From positions 1 to 25,072 of the forward strand of contig JASLAA010000098.1 in assembly GCA_030147325.1 (NCBI GenBank): a stretch of 25,072 bases of DNA, written 5' to 3'. Every line of letters starts with the position of its first letter. Within the stretch, counting starts at the first letter, position 1. The position numbers and the translations under genes are program-made. Below are positions 7,552-16,166 of the stretch, piece by piece. The stretch is from Arthrobacter sp. (GTDB lineage: Bacteria > Actinomycetota > Actinomycetes > Actinomycetales > Micrococcaceae). Below the pieces are notes generated by a model. That model was not told the origin of the DNA. It did no database searches and saw nothing but the letters and a program-made list of their open reading frames with translations.

Positions 7552-10205
7552 CGCCCGACGGCGCTCCGCCGGCTGTGGAGGCACTTCCGGGGAGGGTCGC
7601 CATGGAGCTCCGCCTCGTCCAGGCCCTGGCAGACCCGGCGTGCTCGGGCGTGCTCCTGCTCGGAGAGGCGGGGATGGGCAAGACAACGCTCAGCGACAGC
7701 CTGATCGATCGCCTCCGCCCCACGAAGGGCGTGATCGGCATCAGGGGTAGCGCCGCCCTTCAGCACGTGGCGTACGGAGCTCTCTCGGAGTGGCTCGGCG
7801 GCACGGCCACCGAGGACGACCTGCGTCCGCTCGTGCTCATGAGGCGGGTGGCGGACGCACTCCGGGCGTCATGCGCTCCGGAACGCGGACTTCCGGTGTT
7901 CCTGGTCGATGACGCTCACCACCTCGATGCGGCGTCGTCGATGCTCCTCGCCCAGCTCGTCGGCGGTCGCGAGATGCAGGTTCTGCTGCTGGCCCGCCCG
8001 GGACGGGAGCTTCCGCCGGGGTTCGGTGAGCTGGTCGCCGACGGGAGCCTCGTCACTGCCACACTGAAGCGGCTGAGCCTCGACGAGGTGGCCGCGGTCT
8101 GTCGGTCGATCCTCCGCGGCCCTGTGACGGGCTCGCTTGCACTTGCGGTCGAGTCCCTGACCCGCGGCAATCCTGCGATGGTGCACCTGTTCCTGGCAGA
8201 CGGGCTGGCGCGGCGGTTCATCAGCGAGGACAACGGGGTGTGGCACATCTCCCCGCACCTACCACCGGTGTCCGTCCGTCTCGTCGACTTCGTCCAGCAG
8301 GACCTCTCCCAGCTGGATCCCGACCAGCGCACCGCCATGGAACTCATCGCCCTGGGTGAGCCGCTGCCCGGTGCGCACGCCCGCCGGCGTATCGAGCACG
8401 CCGTCCTGCAGGGACTGCTGAACGAAGCATGGGTCCGCACCCTGGAGGACGGTTCGCTGGTGCCGAGGCATCCGCTGCACGGTGAGGCCCTCCGGGAGTC
8501 CGTTCCGGCGGCTCGGCGGGTCCTGCTGCAGCGGGACATCCTGGAGCTCGCGTCGGATGCCCCCACCGCAGCCGGGGAGGTCCTCCGCCGCACCGGCGTC
8601 GCCTACGGTGCGGCGGTGACACCGGACGACGACACCCTGCTCGCCTCCGCCACGGTCTCGAACCGGCGTGGGGACGGACCATCCGCCCTGCGCTCCCTTC
8701 GTGCCATCCGTTCTCCTGAGCTGCTCGGGCGTGGGCTGGTGGAGTCGGCCCGGGAAGCAGCAGCCGGGGCCAGGTTCGACGAAGCCGTGGACCTCGTCGA
8801 GGACGCGTTCGCCCAGGGACCCACACCGGGAGTCATCCGCGAGGGCATGCTGCTCCTCCTGGAACTGCGTGCTCGCAGGAATGAGCCGGGCAGTGCGATG
8901 CTGCGGGACATCGAGCGGTGGGACCTGCTCCTGCGAGACACGGTGACCGCCACACCGGCGGATTTCCTGGACGTGACGGTCGGACGCAATGCCGTGGCGT
9001 TGATGGCCGACGACGTCGACTTCGACCTCGCCGCGGTGCAGGAGGTGGTGTCGGGGAGCTCCCTCCCACCCGCGACCGAGATCGCGGGCCTCCTCGTCCT
9101 GGCCGGACACGGCATCCGATCCGGGAGACCGGCGGAGGCGGCGAGCGTGGTCAGCAGGGCGCTCGCGCTCGTCGGCACGGACGCCGATACCCTCGCATAC
9201 CAGGTGTGGGCCGCAGGTCTGGAGCTGCTGGCTCTCATCACGGCCGGTGAGTGGGATCGGGCCCGAGCGGCATTCACCCGCCACGACGACTCCGGCACCG
9301 GCACCGGCAGCGGCGGGTACTTCGCCGTGTGGCTGGACGTGCTCGAGGGCGTGCGCGCGTTGCGCGAGGGGCGCTTCACCACCGCGCAGGGCCGCCTGTT
9401 CCTGGCCACGGAGGCGCTGCGCAGCAGGGATCATTTCCGCATCCTCCCCTGGGTGAGCGGTCTGGCAGCCTACGCCGCGGTTCTGTCCGGCAACCTCCGC
9501 AGGGCCGGTCTCCTGGTGGAACTGACCATGGCCGATGGCACGAGCGGCACCGGGCTCGCCCGAAAACTCGGCAGGGTCTACGCGACCTCGGTCGCCGCGA
9601 TTCTGTCCGCGGACCAGGAAGGGCCCCGGACCCTCGTCCGATTGGCGGACGACGCCGAGGACTGCGGGCTGCCGCTGGTCGCAGCGACGGCACTGGACCA
9701 GGCCATCATGGTGGGCACCCTCGACGTCGCCGGTCGTCTTGCCGTCATCACCGAGCACTTCAGGGGCAAGGAACAGGAACTCCTGCACGCTTTCGCGGCT
9801 GCGAGTGCCGAGTCCGATGCGCAGCGACTCATCGACGCAGGAGACGCCGCCCTGGCCCTCGAGTATCGCCCCCTGGCTGCCGGATGCTACGAGCGGGCGC
9901 GCGAGCTGTACGAGAAACACCACGACACTGCTGCAGCACGCTCGGCCCAGCGTCGGCTCGCCAGCGCGAGTGCCGGGTTCGAGGGGCCGGTCAATGGTCG
10001 GTCCGTGCGGCTCCCGGTCGCCGTGAGCCTGACGCCCAGGGAAGTGGCCATCGTGGCCCTGGTTCTCGAAGGACTGAGCAACAAGGACATCGCGGAACGG
10101 CACGGCACCTCGGTCCGTACGGTGGAGGGCCATCTCTACCGCATCTTCACCAAGTTCGGGATCAGCAGACGGGAGGAGCTCCGGCTCTTCGTCCCGGATA
10201 GTTAG
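7548..10205 (+). CDS. LAL-type LuxR family transcriptional regulator with ATPase domain (second of tandem pair)
   Basis: This 885-residue protein is a paralogue of the one just upstream. Walker A is GEAGMGKT (residues 39-46) and Walker B is LPVFLVDDAHHLD (115-127), a canonical DD pair. Near the ATPase N-terminus both proteins share an I-RG-[ST]-A then YGALS pattern. A long helical region follows, ending in a LuxR helix-turn-helix at about 820-885 (TPRE, NKDIA, SVRTVEGHL, FGISRREEL). Its ATG at 7548 overlaps the upstream TGA as ATGA, so both should be made in a fixed ratio and could form a heteromer. The recognition helices are similar (SVRTVEGH in both), so they may read related sites. No clear terminator separates it from sufS, about 100 bases downstream. 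Inducer and regulon cannot be read from the sequence. Confidence 0.93.
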   Translation: MTPDGAPPAVEALPGRVAMELRLVQALADPACSGVLLLGEAGMGKTTLSDSLIDRLRPTKGVIGIRGSAALQHVAYGALSEWLGGTATEDDLRPLVLMRRVADALRASCAPERGLPVFLVDDAHHLDAASSMLLAQLVGGREMQVLLLARPGRELPPGFGELVADGSLVTATLKRLSLDEVAAVCRSILRGPVTGSLALAVESLTRGNPAMVHLFLADGLARRFISEDNGVWHISPHLPPVSVRLVDFVQQDLSQLDPDQRTAMELIALGEPLPGAHARRRIEHAVLQGLLNEAWVRTLEDGSLVPRHPLHGEALRESVPAARRVLLQRDILELASDAPTAAGEVLRRTGVAYGAAVTPDDDTLLASATVSNRRGDGPSALRSLRAIRSPELLGRGLVESAREAAAGARFDEAVDLVEDAFAQGPTPGVIREGMLLLLELRARRNEPGSAMLRDIERWDLLLRDTVTATPADFLDVTVGRNAVALMADDVDFDLAAVQEVVSGSSLPPATEIAGLLVLAGHGIRSGRPAEAASVVSRALALVGTDADTLAYQVWAAGLELLALITAGEWDRARAAFTRHDDSGTGTGSGGYFAVWLDVLEGVRALREGRFTTAQGRLFLATEALRSRDHFRILPWVSGLAAYAAVLSGNLRRAGLLVELTMADGTSGTGLARKLGRVYATSVAAILSADQEGPRTLVRLADDAEDCGLPLVAATALDQAIMVGTLDVAGRLAVITEHFRGKEQELLHAFAAASAESDAQRLIDAGDAALALEYRPLAAGCYERARELYEKHHDTAAARSAQRRLASASAGFEGPVNGRSVRLPVAVSLTPREVAIVALVLEGLSNKDIAERHGTSVRTVEGHLYRIFTKFGISRREELRLFVPDS

Positions 10206-10306
10206 GCAGCACTGGGATGCCCCGGCGGGCGGGGAGTGGCAGGATTAGAGCAGAGAATCCTTGCGTAATTACCGTGAGGAACGCTGAACGATCCGAGGAG
10301 TCCGCA

Positions 10307-11626
10307 GTGCCCGTGGTCGAAACACCCGTCACGCTCACGCCGTCCGACGCCGGGCTCACCGACGCCGCAGTGCGTCGCATCCGCAACGACTTCCCGATCC
10401 TCGACACCGAGGTCAACGGCAGGCCGCTGATCTATCTCGATTCCGGCGCCACCTCGCAGAACCCGGTAAGCGTGATGGAAGCCGAGCAGGAGTTCTACGA
10501 GCAGCGCAACGCGGCCGTGCACCGCGGCGCCCACTCGCTGGCGGTCGATGCGACCGACGCGTACGAGGACGCCAGGACTGCCGTCGCCCGCTTCATCGGT
10601 GCGCGGACCAGCGAGCTCGTCTGGACCTCCAACGCGACCGAGGGCATCAATCTGGTGGCGTACGCCATGTCCAACGCGGCGGCAGGACGCGGGGGAGAGG
10701 CGGCGCGTCGCTTCGCCGTCGGACCGGGCGACCGCATCGTGGTCACGGAGATGGAGCACCACGCCAACCTCATCCCCTGGCAGGAGCTCGCCGCTCGAAC
10801 CGGTGCGGAACTGCGCTTCCTCCCCGTCGACGACGACGGCGCCCTGCGGCTGGAGGATGCCGCCGCCGTGATCACGCCGGCCACGAAGCTGGTCGCCTTC
10901 TCGCACGCCTCGAACGTCCTGGGCACCATCAACCCGGTGGCCGAACTGGTCCGGCTGGCGCAGTCCGTCGGCGCCCTGACCCTGCTCGATGCGTGCCAGT
11001 CGGTGCCGCACCTCCCGGTGGACGTGAAGGACCTCGACGTCGATTTCCTGGTGTTCTCCGGCCACAAGATGCTCGGACCGACGGGCATCGGGGCGCTGTA
11101 CGGCCGGGCGGAACTCCTCCATGCCCTGCCACCCTTCCTCTCCGGGGGTTCCATGATCACCACGGTGACCATGGAGAAGGCCGAGTACCTGCCGTCGCCG
11201 AACCGTTTCGAGGCCGGAACGCAGCGCATCTCGCAGGCGATCGCCCTCGGTGCGGCGGCGAACTACCTCGCCGAGACCGGCATGCAGCACATCGAAGCGT
11301 GGGAGACCGTCCTCGGGGCGAGGCTCGTCGAGGGCCTTCAGGCCATCGACGGCATCCGGGTCCTCGGACCGGCGGCGGGCGTGCCCCGGATCGGGCTGGC
11401 AGCCTTCGACGTGGACGGCGTGCACGCCCACGACGTCGGACAGTACCTCGACGACAAGGGGATCGCCGTGCGCGTGGGCCACCACTGCGCCCAGCCGCTC
11501 CACCGCCGGCTCGGGCTCACCGCCACCACGCGCGCCAGCACCTACCTGTACACCACGACGGACGAAGTGGACGCGTTCCTCGACGCCGTCGCGCAGGTCC
11601 GACCCTTCTTTGGAGCCACACGATGA
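10307..11626 (+). CDS. sufS: SufS family cysteine desulfurase
   Basis: A PLP enzyme that removes sulfur from L-cysteine, giving alanine and an enzyme-bound persulfide for Fe-S cluster assembly in the cytoplasm. From the GTG at 10307 it is 439 residues, close to the family length. Visible residues are EMEHHANLIPW (PLP-stacking histidine near 151-152), LDACQS (Asp228), SGHKMLGP (PLP lysine near 254), and the active-site cysteine in RVGHHCAQP (near 394). The GTG is chosen because GAGGAG lies six bases upstream; an in-frame ATG at 10217 would add 30 residues of non-homologous sequence and has no such site. The stop overlaps the sufU start as ATGA, consistent with SufS handing its persulfide to SufU. 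The sufBCD scaffold genes are not in this window. Confidence 0.96.
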   Translation: MPVVETPVTLTPSDAGLTDAAVRRIRNDFPILDTEVNGRPLIYLDSGATSQNPVSVMEAEQEFYEQRNAAVHRGAHSLAVDATDAYEDARTAVARFIGARTSELVWTSNATEGINLVAYAMSNAAAGRGGEAARRFAVGPGDRIVVTEMEHHANLIPWQELAARTGAELRFLPVDDDGALRLEDAAAVITPATKLVAFSHASNVLGTINPVAELVRLAQSVGALTLLDACQSVPHLPVDVKDLDVDFLVFSGHKMLGPTGIGALYGRAELLHALPPFLSGGSMITTVTMEKAEYLPSPNRFEAGTQRISQAIALGAAANYLAETGMQHIEAWETVLGARLVEGLQAIDGIRVLGPAAGVPRIGLAAFDVDGVHAHDVGQYLDDKGIAVRVGHHCAQPLHRRLGLTATTRASTYLYTTTDEVDAFLDAVAQVRPFFGATR

Positions 11627-12075
11627 GCACCGGCCTCGAACAGCTGTACCAGCAGATCATCCTGGACCATGCGAAGGCCCGTCACGGCTCGCCGCTCAGA
11701 GAGTACGACGGCGCCGGCCGCACGGGTCAGTCGCACCAGCTGAACCCGGTGTGCGGTGACGAGATCACCCTCCGGGCCGGCGTCGACGGCGGAACCGTCG
11801 CCTCCGTGACCTGGGACGGAGCGGGATGCGCCATCTCCATGGCGTCGGCCTCCGTGCTGACCGACCTGGTGCAGGGACTGCCGCGCGACGAGGTCATCAC
11901 ACTCGTCGATGCGTTCCGCGAGGTGATGCGCTCCCGCGGGCGGATCGAGGCCGACGAGGAAGTACTCGGCGACGCCGCTGCCTTCTCCGGTGTCTCCCGG
12001 TTCCCCGCGAGGGTCAAGTGCGCGATGCTGGCGTGGGTGGCGCTCGAGGAATCACTGCTGGCCGCGAACGCCTGA
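11623..12075 (+). CDS. sufU: SufU family sulfur-transfer protein
   Basis: This 150-residue protein is the zinc-dependent partner that accepts the persulfide from SufS in Gram-positive bacteria. The ligand set is complete: Cys44 and Asp46 in NPVCGDE, Cys69 in GAGCAIS, and Cys133 in RVKCAMLAW. The insertion that separates SufU from IscU is consistent with the length. The ATG lies within the sufS stop (ATGA), with GGAG about ten bases upstream inside sufS, so the pair is translationally coupled. It converges on the histidine kinase gene, with only 27 bases between the stops. Confidence 0.96.
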   Translation: MSTGLEQLYQQIILDHAKARHGSPLREYDGAGRTGQSHQLNPVCGDEITLRAGVDGGTVASVTWDGAGCAISMASASVLTDLVQGLPRDEVITLVDAFREVMRSRGRIEADEEVLGDAAAFSGVSRFPARVKCAMLAWVALEESLLAANA

Positions 12076-12079
12076 CACC

Positions 12080-12092
12080 CGGCGCTTCGCCG
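12080..12092. terminator. Small hairpin between convergent sufU and histidine kinase genes
   Basis: CGGCG-CTT-CGCCG is the only hairpin in the 27-base gap between the two stop codons. With a 5-bp stem and no T tract it is a weak terminator candidate, and read-through into the opposite gene is possible. Confidence 0.25.
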
Positions 12093-12102
12093 CCTGCGCG
12101 TG

Positions 12103-13788
12103 CTACCCGGTGCGGCCCGCCGGCTGCGGGATGAGGATCCGGAAGCAGCTGCCCGTGCCGGGCTCGCTCGTCACGGTGATGGAGCCGCCGTGCTCGCTGA
12201 CGATCGTCTTGGTGATCAGCAGACCGAGCCCCACACCGGGCACCGTCGACACCCGGACGGACGGGGACCGGAAGAAGCGGTCGAACACCTGGTGCAGTTC
12301 CTCCGCCTCGATGCCGATGCCGGTGTCCTCGACCTCGACCGTCAGGCCGTCCTCATCGACGGAGGCGTCGAGCGTGATGCTCCCGCCTCTCCTGTTGTAC
12401 TTCACCGCGTTGCTGATCAGGTTGTCCACCGCCTGCGCGAGCCGCAGGGGATCCACCACGGCCGGCAGCGACGAGGGCGCGCGGTTCACGAGCTCCACGC
12501 CGGCTCGGTCAGCACGGACCTGGGCCGACGACGCCGCATCCGCCAGCAGGTGCCCGACGTCCGACGGTACGGGACTGACCTCGAAGGTGCCGGCGTTGAT
12601 CGCGAGCAGATCCTCGACGAGCTGCTCGAGCCGTACGGCATTGCGCCGAGCCACGGTCAGGAACCCGCTGACGCCCTCGGGCAGGTTCTCGCCCTGCTCG
12701 AGCGACAGGTCGAGGAAACCGAGGATGGATGTCAGGGGCGTGCGGAACTCGTGGGAGACGTTCGAGAGGAAGTCGTCCTTGGCCTGCAGCGCCAGCACGA
12801 GTTCCGTCACGTCGTTGAAGTCCAGCACGGTCCCGGCGAAGTCGCCGTCGTCGTCGTACATCGATTGCGAGGAGATGCTCAGGGCCCGCTGTGATCGCCC
12901 CGACCCGAGCCAGATCTGTTCGTTCTGAAGATCCTCGCCCTTGATGGCTCGGATCACCGGGCGCCGTCCGGCCGGCATGGGGGTCACCCTGTCCTCACCG
13001 AAGATCAGCAGCTCGGCCTCGTTCGGGTCGTCGTTCCCGGGAGGTGCCGCCGCAGCGTGGCCTTCCCGCTGCCGGGCATTCATCAGGATGTCGTTGCCCC
13101 GTGCGTCCACGGCCAGCAACCCCACGCTCACCGTGTCGAGCACAGTGTTGAGCAGCCGCTCGCGCGCACGCCCGGCCTCGACGCTCTCCCGCAGGGCCGC
13201 GCGTGATGCGCGCAGGGCCTCCTGCCTCCGTCGATTGTCCTTCGTGAGTTCGCTGATGAACCAGGCGAGCCCGGCGAGCATCACGGGCAGCAGGATCGAG
13301 CGGGTGAGGGCATCCACGGTGAGCGGGGCGTCACCGGAGGCGAGGGGAACCCAGATGATCGCCAGCGAGGCGACGATGGTGATGGCGACCGCCGCAGCCG
13401 TCCGGATGCGCGATGCGGCGATCCACACGACCGGGAAGGCGGCGAGGAGCCCGACGCCTGCCAATCCCTCGCCCGCGGCAGCGCGGGCGAGCCCTACGGT
13501 GGCGAAGTCCACCAGTGGGACGAGGATGGTCCAGCGGCTCGGGATGCGCGACCACGGCAGGAGGCAGCACAGGGCGAGCACGACGAGGTTCAGTGCCCAG
13601 GCGGCGAGGAGGATCGTCGTCGACTCGAGCTGGTCCCGATCTGCGAGTCCGAGTCCTACCGCGAGGGTGAACGTGACGGTCAGTGCCAGCTCGCTGAGGA
13701 CGATGCGCCGGCGCTTGTGCGGACGGAACCCGGGCTGGCGGGGCGTCACGTCCTGGTCGGACTGCTGCTCCTGCCCGTGATCGATCAT
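12103..13788 (-). CDS. Membrane sensor histidine kinase with PAS domain
   Basis: This 561-residue protein has five or six hydrophobic segments (about 29-48, 57-78, 87-101, 108-126, 130-150, 163-179), then a short coiled linker and a PAS-like domain (about 207-330, TVLDTVSVGLLAVDARGNDILMN at its start region). A HisKA domain follows with phospho-acceptor His346 in VSHEFRTPL. The HATPase_c domain has N460 (DNLISN), the G1 box DTGIGI (488-493) and the G2 box GVGLGL (518-523), so the kinase looks active. It has almost no extracytoplasmic loops, so the signal is likely sensed within the membrane or through PAS. The start has AGGA seven bases upstream, overlapping the TAG of nhaA, which places it in the same operon. 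No response regulator is adjacent. Confidence 0.93.
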   Translation of the reverse strand: MIDHGQEQQSDQDVTPRQPGFRPHKRRRIVLSELALTVTFTLAVGLGLADRDQLESTTILLAAWALNLVVLALCCLLPWSRIPSRWTILVPLVDFATVGLARAAAGEGLAGVGLLAAFPVVWIAASRIRTAAAVAITIVASLAIIWVPLASGDAPLTVDALTRSILLPVMLAGLAWFISELTKDNRRRQEALRASRAALRESVEAGRARERLLNTVLDTVSVGLLAVDARGNDILMNARQREGHAAAAPPGNDDPNEAELLIFGEDRVTPMPAGRRPVIRAIKGEDLQNEQIWLGSGRSQRALSISSQSMYDDDGDFAGTVLDFNDVTELVLALQAKDDFLSNVSHEFRTPLTSILGFLDLSLEQGENLPEGVSGFLTVARRNAVRLEQLVEDLLAINAGTFEVSPVPSDVGHLLADAASSAQVRADRAGVELVNRAPSSLPAVVDPLRLAQAVDNLISNAVKYNRRGGSITLDASVDEDGLTVEVEDTGIGIEAEELHQVFDRFFRSPSVRVSTVPGVGLGLLITKTIVSEHGGSITVTSEPGTGSCFRILIPQPAGRTG

Positions 13789-13797
13789 GGGCCGATC

Positions 13798-15174
13798 CTA
13801 GTCCGCCCGGTCCTCATTCGTTCGATCTTCGAAGACGTCGGGGATGCCATCGGCATCGGTGTCGATCTTCTCCTCGTCCGACATGCGTCGGTAGTGCTTG
13901 TTGCGGGAGCGCAGCACCACGCTCGACAGCAGGGCGGCCAGGAGCGACGCCGTGAGGATGGCGACCTTCGCGTGGTCGTCGTGCTCGCTCCCCGCACCGA
14001 AGCTGAGGTCGTTGACGAGCAGCGACACCGTGAAACCGACACCCGCGAGGAGGCCCACTCCCAGCAGGTCCCACCAGCTCAGTCCCGGGTCCAGGCTGGC
14101 CTTCGTCGACTTCGTGACGATGAACGTGGTCAGCAGGACACCGATGGGCTTGCCGAGCACGAGCCCGAGCACGATGCCGATCAGGACGGGGTCGGTGAGG
14201 GCCGACGCGAAGCCTTCAGCGCCGCCGATCGCCACGCCGGCCGAGAAGAACGCGAAGACGGGGACCGCGAAACCCGTGGACAGCGGGCGGAAGCGGTGCT
14301 CGAAGACCTCGGCCAGCCCGGGCTTGTTGGGCCGCGGGAGCCTGGGCTTCCCATCGGGAGTGCGGCGCAGGACGGGGACGCAGAAGCCGAGCAGCACGCC
14401 GGCGACCGTCGCATGGACGCCCGAGGCATGCATCAGCGCCCAGGTGGCGACGCCGAGCGGCAGGAGGATGAGCCAGGGGCCGCGCGTGGTGCTGCCGAAG
14501 AACTTGGGCCTCCGCTGCGCCAGGAGCGCGAACAGGCCGAGGGGGAGCAGCATCCACAGCAGGAAGACGAAGCTGACGTCCTCCGAATAGAAGAACGCGA
14601 TGATCGCGATCGCGATGAGGTCGTCCACGACGGCGAGCGTGAGGAGGAAGATGCGCAGGGCGCCCGGGAGGTGGGAGCCGATGACCGCGAGCACGGCCAG
14701 GGCGAAGGCGATGTCCGTCGCTGTGGGGATGGCCCAGCCGCGCAGGGTGTCCGGTGAGGAGAGGTTCACCGCGGTGTAGATGAGCGCGGGGACGACGACG
14801 CCGCCGAATGCCGCCGCCACGGGCACGATCGCGCGGCTGATGCGCCGCAGGTCACCGGCGACGAACTCGCGCTTGAGTTCGAGGCCGGTGAGGAAGAAGA
14901 ACACCGCCAGCAGGCCGTCGGACGCCCACGCGCCGACGGACAGCTTGAGGTGCCACGGCTCGTAGCCGAACTCGAAGTCGCGGATGGCGAAGTACGTCTC
15001 GCCGAAGGGCGAGTTGGCCCAGATGATGGCGATGGCCGCGGCGATGAGGAGCAGGATGCCACCCACGGTCTCCTTGCGCAGGATCTCCGTGATGCGCAGG
15101 TGCTCCGGGTAGCTGGAGCGCTGCAGGATGACGGGGTGCGCGCCCGCCGGCTGAGGGGATTCGTTGTGGGTCAT
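13798..15174 (-). CDS. nhaA: Na+/H+ antiporter NhaA
   Basis: An inner-membrane antiporter that exchanges cytoplasmic Na+ for external H+. The 458 residues include about 12 hydrophobic segments. Ion-binding residues are present: Asp154 in ATDIAFA and Asp184-Asp185 in VVDDLIAIAI, matching Asp133 and Asp163-Asp164 of the E. coli enzyme, plus a lysine in GKPIG near 342. LTGLELKREF near 95-104 is a family hallmark. The start is supported by GGAGG six to seven bases upstream. An unusual C-terminal tail (about 425-458) is hydrophilic and contains DTDADGIPDVFED, a calcium-loop-like motif absent from the E. coli protein. The stop is nine bases from the histidine kinase start, so the two are likely co-transcribed. 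Confidence 0.96.
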   Translation of the reverse strand: MTHNESPQPAGAHPVILQRSSYPEHLRITEILRKETVGGILLLIAAAIAIIWANSPFGETYFAIRDFEFGYEPWHLKLSVGAWASDGLLAVFFFLTGLELKREFVAGDLRRISRAIVPVAAAFGGVVVPALIYTAVNLSSPDTLRGWAIPTATDIAFALAVLAVIGSHLPGALRIFLLTLAVVDDLIAIAIIAFFYSEDVSFVFLLWMLLPLGLFALLAQRRPKFFGSTTRGPWLILLPLGVATWALMHASGVHATVAGVLLGFCVPVLRRTPDGKPRLPRPNKPGLAEVFEHRFRPLSTGFAVPVFAFFSAGVAIGGAEGFASALTDPVLIGIVLGLVLGKPIGVLLTTFIVTKSTKASLDPGLSWWDLLGVGLLAGVGFTVSLLVNDLSFGAGSEHDDHAKVAILTASLLAALLSSVVLRSRNKHYRRMSDEEKIDTDADGIPDVFEDRTNEDRAD

Positions 15175-15225
15175 CTGGGTGTCCTCCCGGGTCCTGCAGG
15201 GCGATCGACTCTGGTGGGGCTCGCC

Positions 15226-15447
15226 TCAGGCGAGAAGGGCGCGCACGCCGATGACGGCGGTCGCTGCCCCGAGGATCATCGACGTGGAGATGAGCAGGAG
15301 GTGGACGGTCAGGAAGCGCGTGGCTCCGCCCTTCTCGTCACGGGCCCGGGGGTCCTTGAGGATGCGGCGCAGGAACGGGGGCCAGACGATCAGCGTCCAG
15401 ACGCCGGCGAGGATCAGGATGAGGGCGAGGGGTGTGGGGAGCTGCAT
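15226..15447 (-). CDS. SCO4848 family small membrane protein
   Basis: This 73-residue protein has two membrane segments (about 5-22 and 46-70) joined by a positively charged loop. The pattern GVWxxIVWPxFLRxIxKDPRA, then FLTVHxxL, then a C-terminal second helix is what I recall for the actinobacterial SCO4848 family, whose function is unknown. ATG 15447 is the natural start; upstream lies only a weak purine run (GAAAGAAC). It sits between the DUF2505 gene and nhaA with about 50-base gaps on either side, all on the minus strand. Confidence 0.82.
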   Translation of the reverse strand: MQLPTPLALILILAGVWTLIVWPPFLRRILKDPRARDEKGGATRFLTVHLLLISTSMILGAATAVIGVRALLA

Positions 15448-15497
15448 CGCGGGAGCTGTTCTTTCGTAAGGGCCGGACGGAACGGGGAGCGGGCGGA

Positions 15498-15995
15498 TCA
15501 GTGGTTCTCGAGCCACTTCCGGGCCTCGCCGGCCTGCACGTTGAGGGCCTTGCCGATCATGGGCTCCGCTGCACCGGCGATCTTGCCACCGAGGAACGGG
15601 ATGGACGACGTGACGTTGCCCTGGAGGTCGACGACGGTCTCCGTGCCCTGCGCCACGAGGCGCTGGACTGCCGTGACGTTCAGGGGGACCCCGGCGACGG
15701 TCATGGTCAGTGCTGCCTGACGGGACCCGTCCGCCGAGGGGGCCTCCCAGTGCTCGACCTGGGTGACGGACAGTGTCTGCCCGACGAACTTGCGGGCCAT
15801 GTCGGGAAGCCGGTCGGTCGGCATGGTGCGGACCGCCGTGAGCGTGAAGGGGCCGGCCGTGTCGCCGTCGACCGTCAGCGATTCGAGCGTGCCGCCCACG
15901 TACTCGCTCATGTGGCGGACGAATGCCTCGTCGGTGAAGACACCGAGGACGGTCGCCGCGTCGAAAGGGAGCGTGGTGGATGCGTTCAGGGCCAA
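15498..15995 (-). CDS. DUF2505 domain-containing protein (START/SRPBCC-like fold)
   Basis: This 165-residue soluble protein begins MALNASTTLPFDAATVLGVF and continues with alternating strands and a long C-terminal helix (GEARKWLENH), the shape of the actinobacterial DUF2505 family, which is related to SRPBCC ligand-binding folds. Its biochemical role is not known. The start is TTG, rc of 15993-15995, with GGAGG four to five bases upstream. It is the first gene of a minus-strand run (with the SCO4848-family protein, nhaA and the kinase) and is divergent from mfd. Confidence 0.85.
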   Translation of the reverse strand: MALNASTTLPFDAATVLGVFTDEAFVRHMSEYVGGTLESLTVDGDTAGPFTLTAVRTMPTDRLPDMARKFVGQTLSVTQVEHWEAPSADGSRQAALTMTVAGVPLNVTAVQRLVAQGTETVVDLQGNVTSSIPFLGGKIAGAAEPMIGKALNVQAGEARKWLENH

Positions 15996-16121
15996 GGGTC
16001 CTCCAGGTGCAGGTGGCCGCCGTCACGGCGGCAGGGATGGGGTCTCCCGGACATCCTACGGCCTGGCATCGCCCTCCGATGGGCTGCTTGTGCACTGAGG
16101 AAAAGCGTCAGCCCGCCTTGG

Positions 16122-16127
16122 TAGTCT
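16122..16127 (+). promoter_or_regulatory. Candidate -10 box for mfd
   Basis: TAGTCT fits the TANNNT pattern of actinobacterial -10 boxes and would start transcription near the A at 16133-16134, just before the hairpin at 16137-16161. The -35 is not clear. The leader would be about 100 bases. Confidence 0.35.
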
Positions 16128-16136
16128 GGAGCAATC

Positions 16137-16166
16137 CCCGGGAACGCTTCGTTCTTCCGGGCTTTT
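16137..16166 (+). promoter_or_regulatory. Hairpin with T tract in the mfd leader
   Basis: CCCGG and GAACG pair with CGTTC and CCGGG (16137-16146 with 16150-16161), with two unpaired Ts, followed by C and TTTT. It looks like an intrinsic terminator, but no plus-strand gene lies upstream because the region is divergent. It could be an attenuator or a stabilising 5' hairpin of the mfd transcript. Confidence 0.4.

Noticed and set aside
8259..10133. 624-residue minus-strand open frame opposite the second LAL regulator
   Set aside because: Low-complexity antisense frame with no recognisable domain or ribosome binding site.
10217..10306. Longer N-terminus for SufS from ATG 10217
   Set aside because: The extra 30 residues do not match the family, and GAGGAG is placed for the GTG at 10307.
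15448..15995. Reading the SCO4848-family protein as the C-terminus of a 289-residue protein
   Set aside because: The upstream part is an out-of-frame reading of the DUF2505 gene; the 73-residue form has the family length.
16137..16166. Possible tRNA or small RNA gene near mfd
   Set aside because: There is only one stem-loop, with no cloverleaf and no conserved T-loop sequence.
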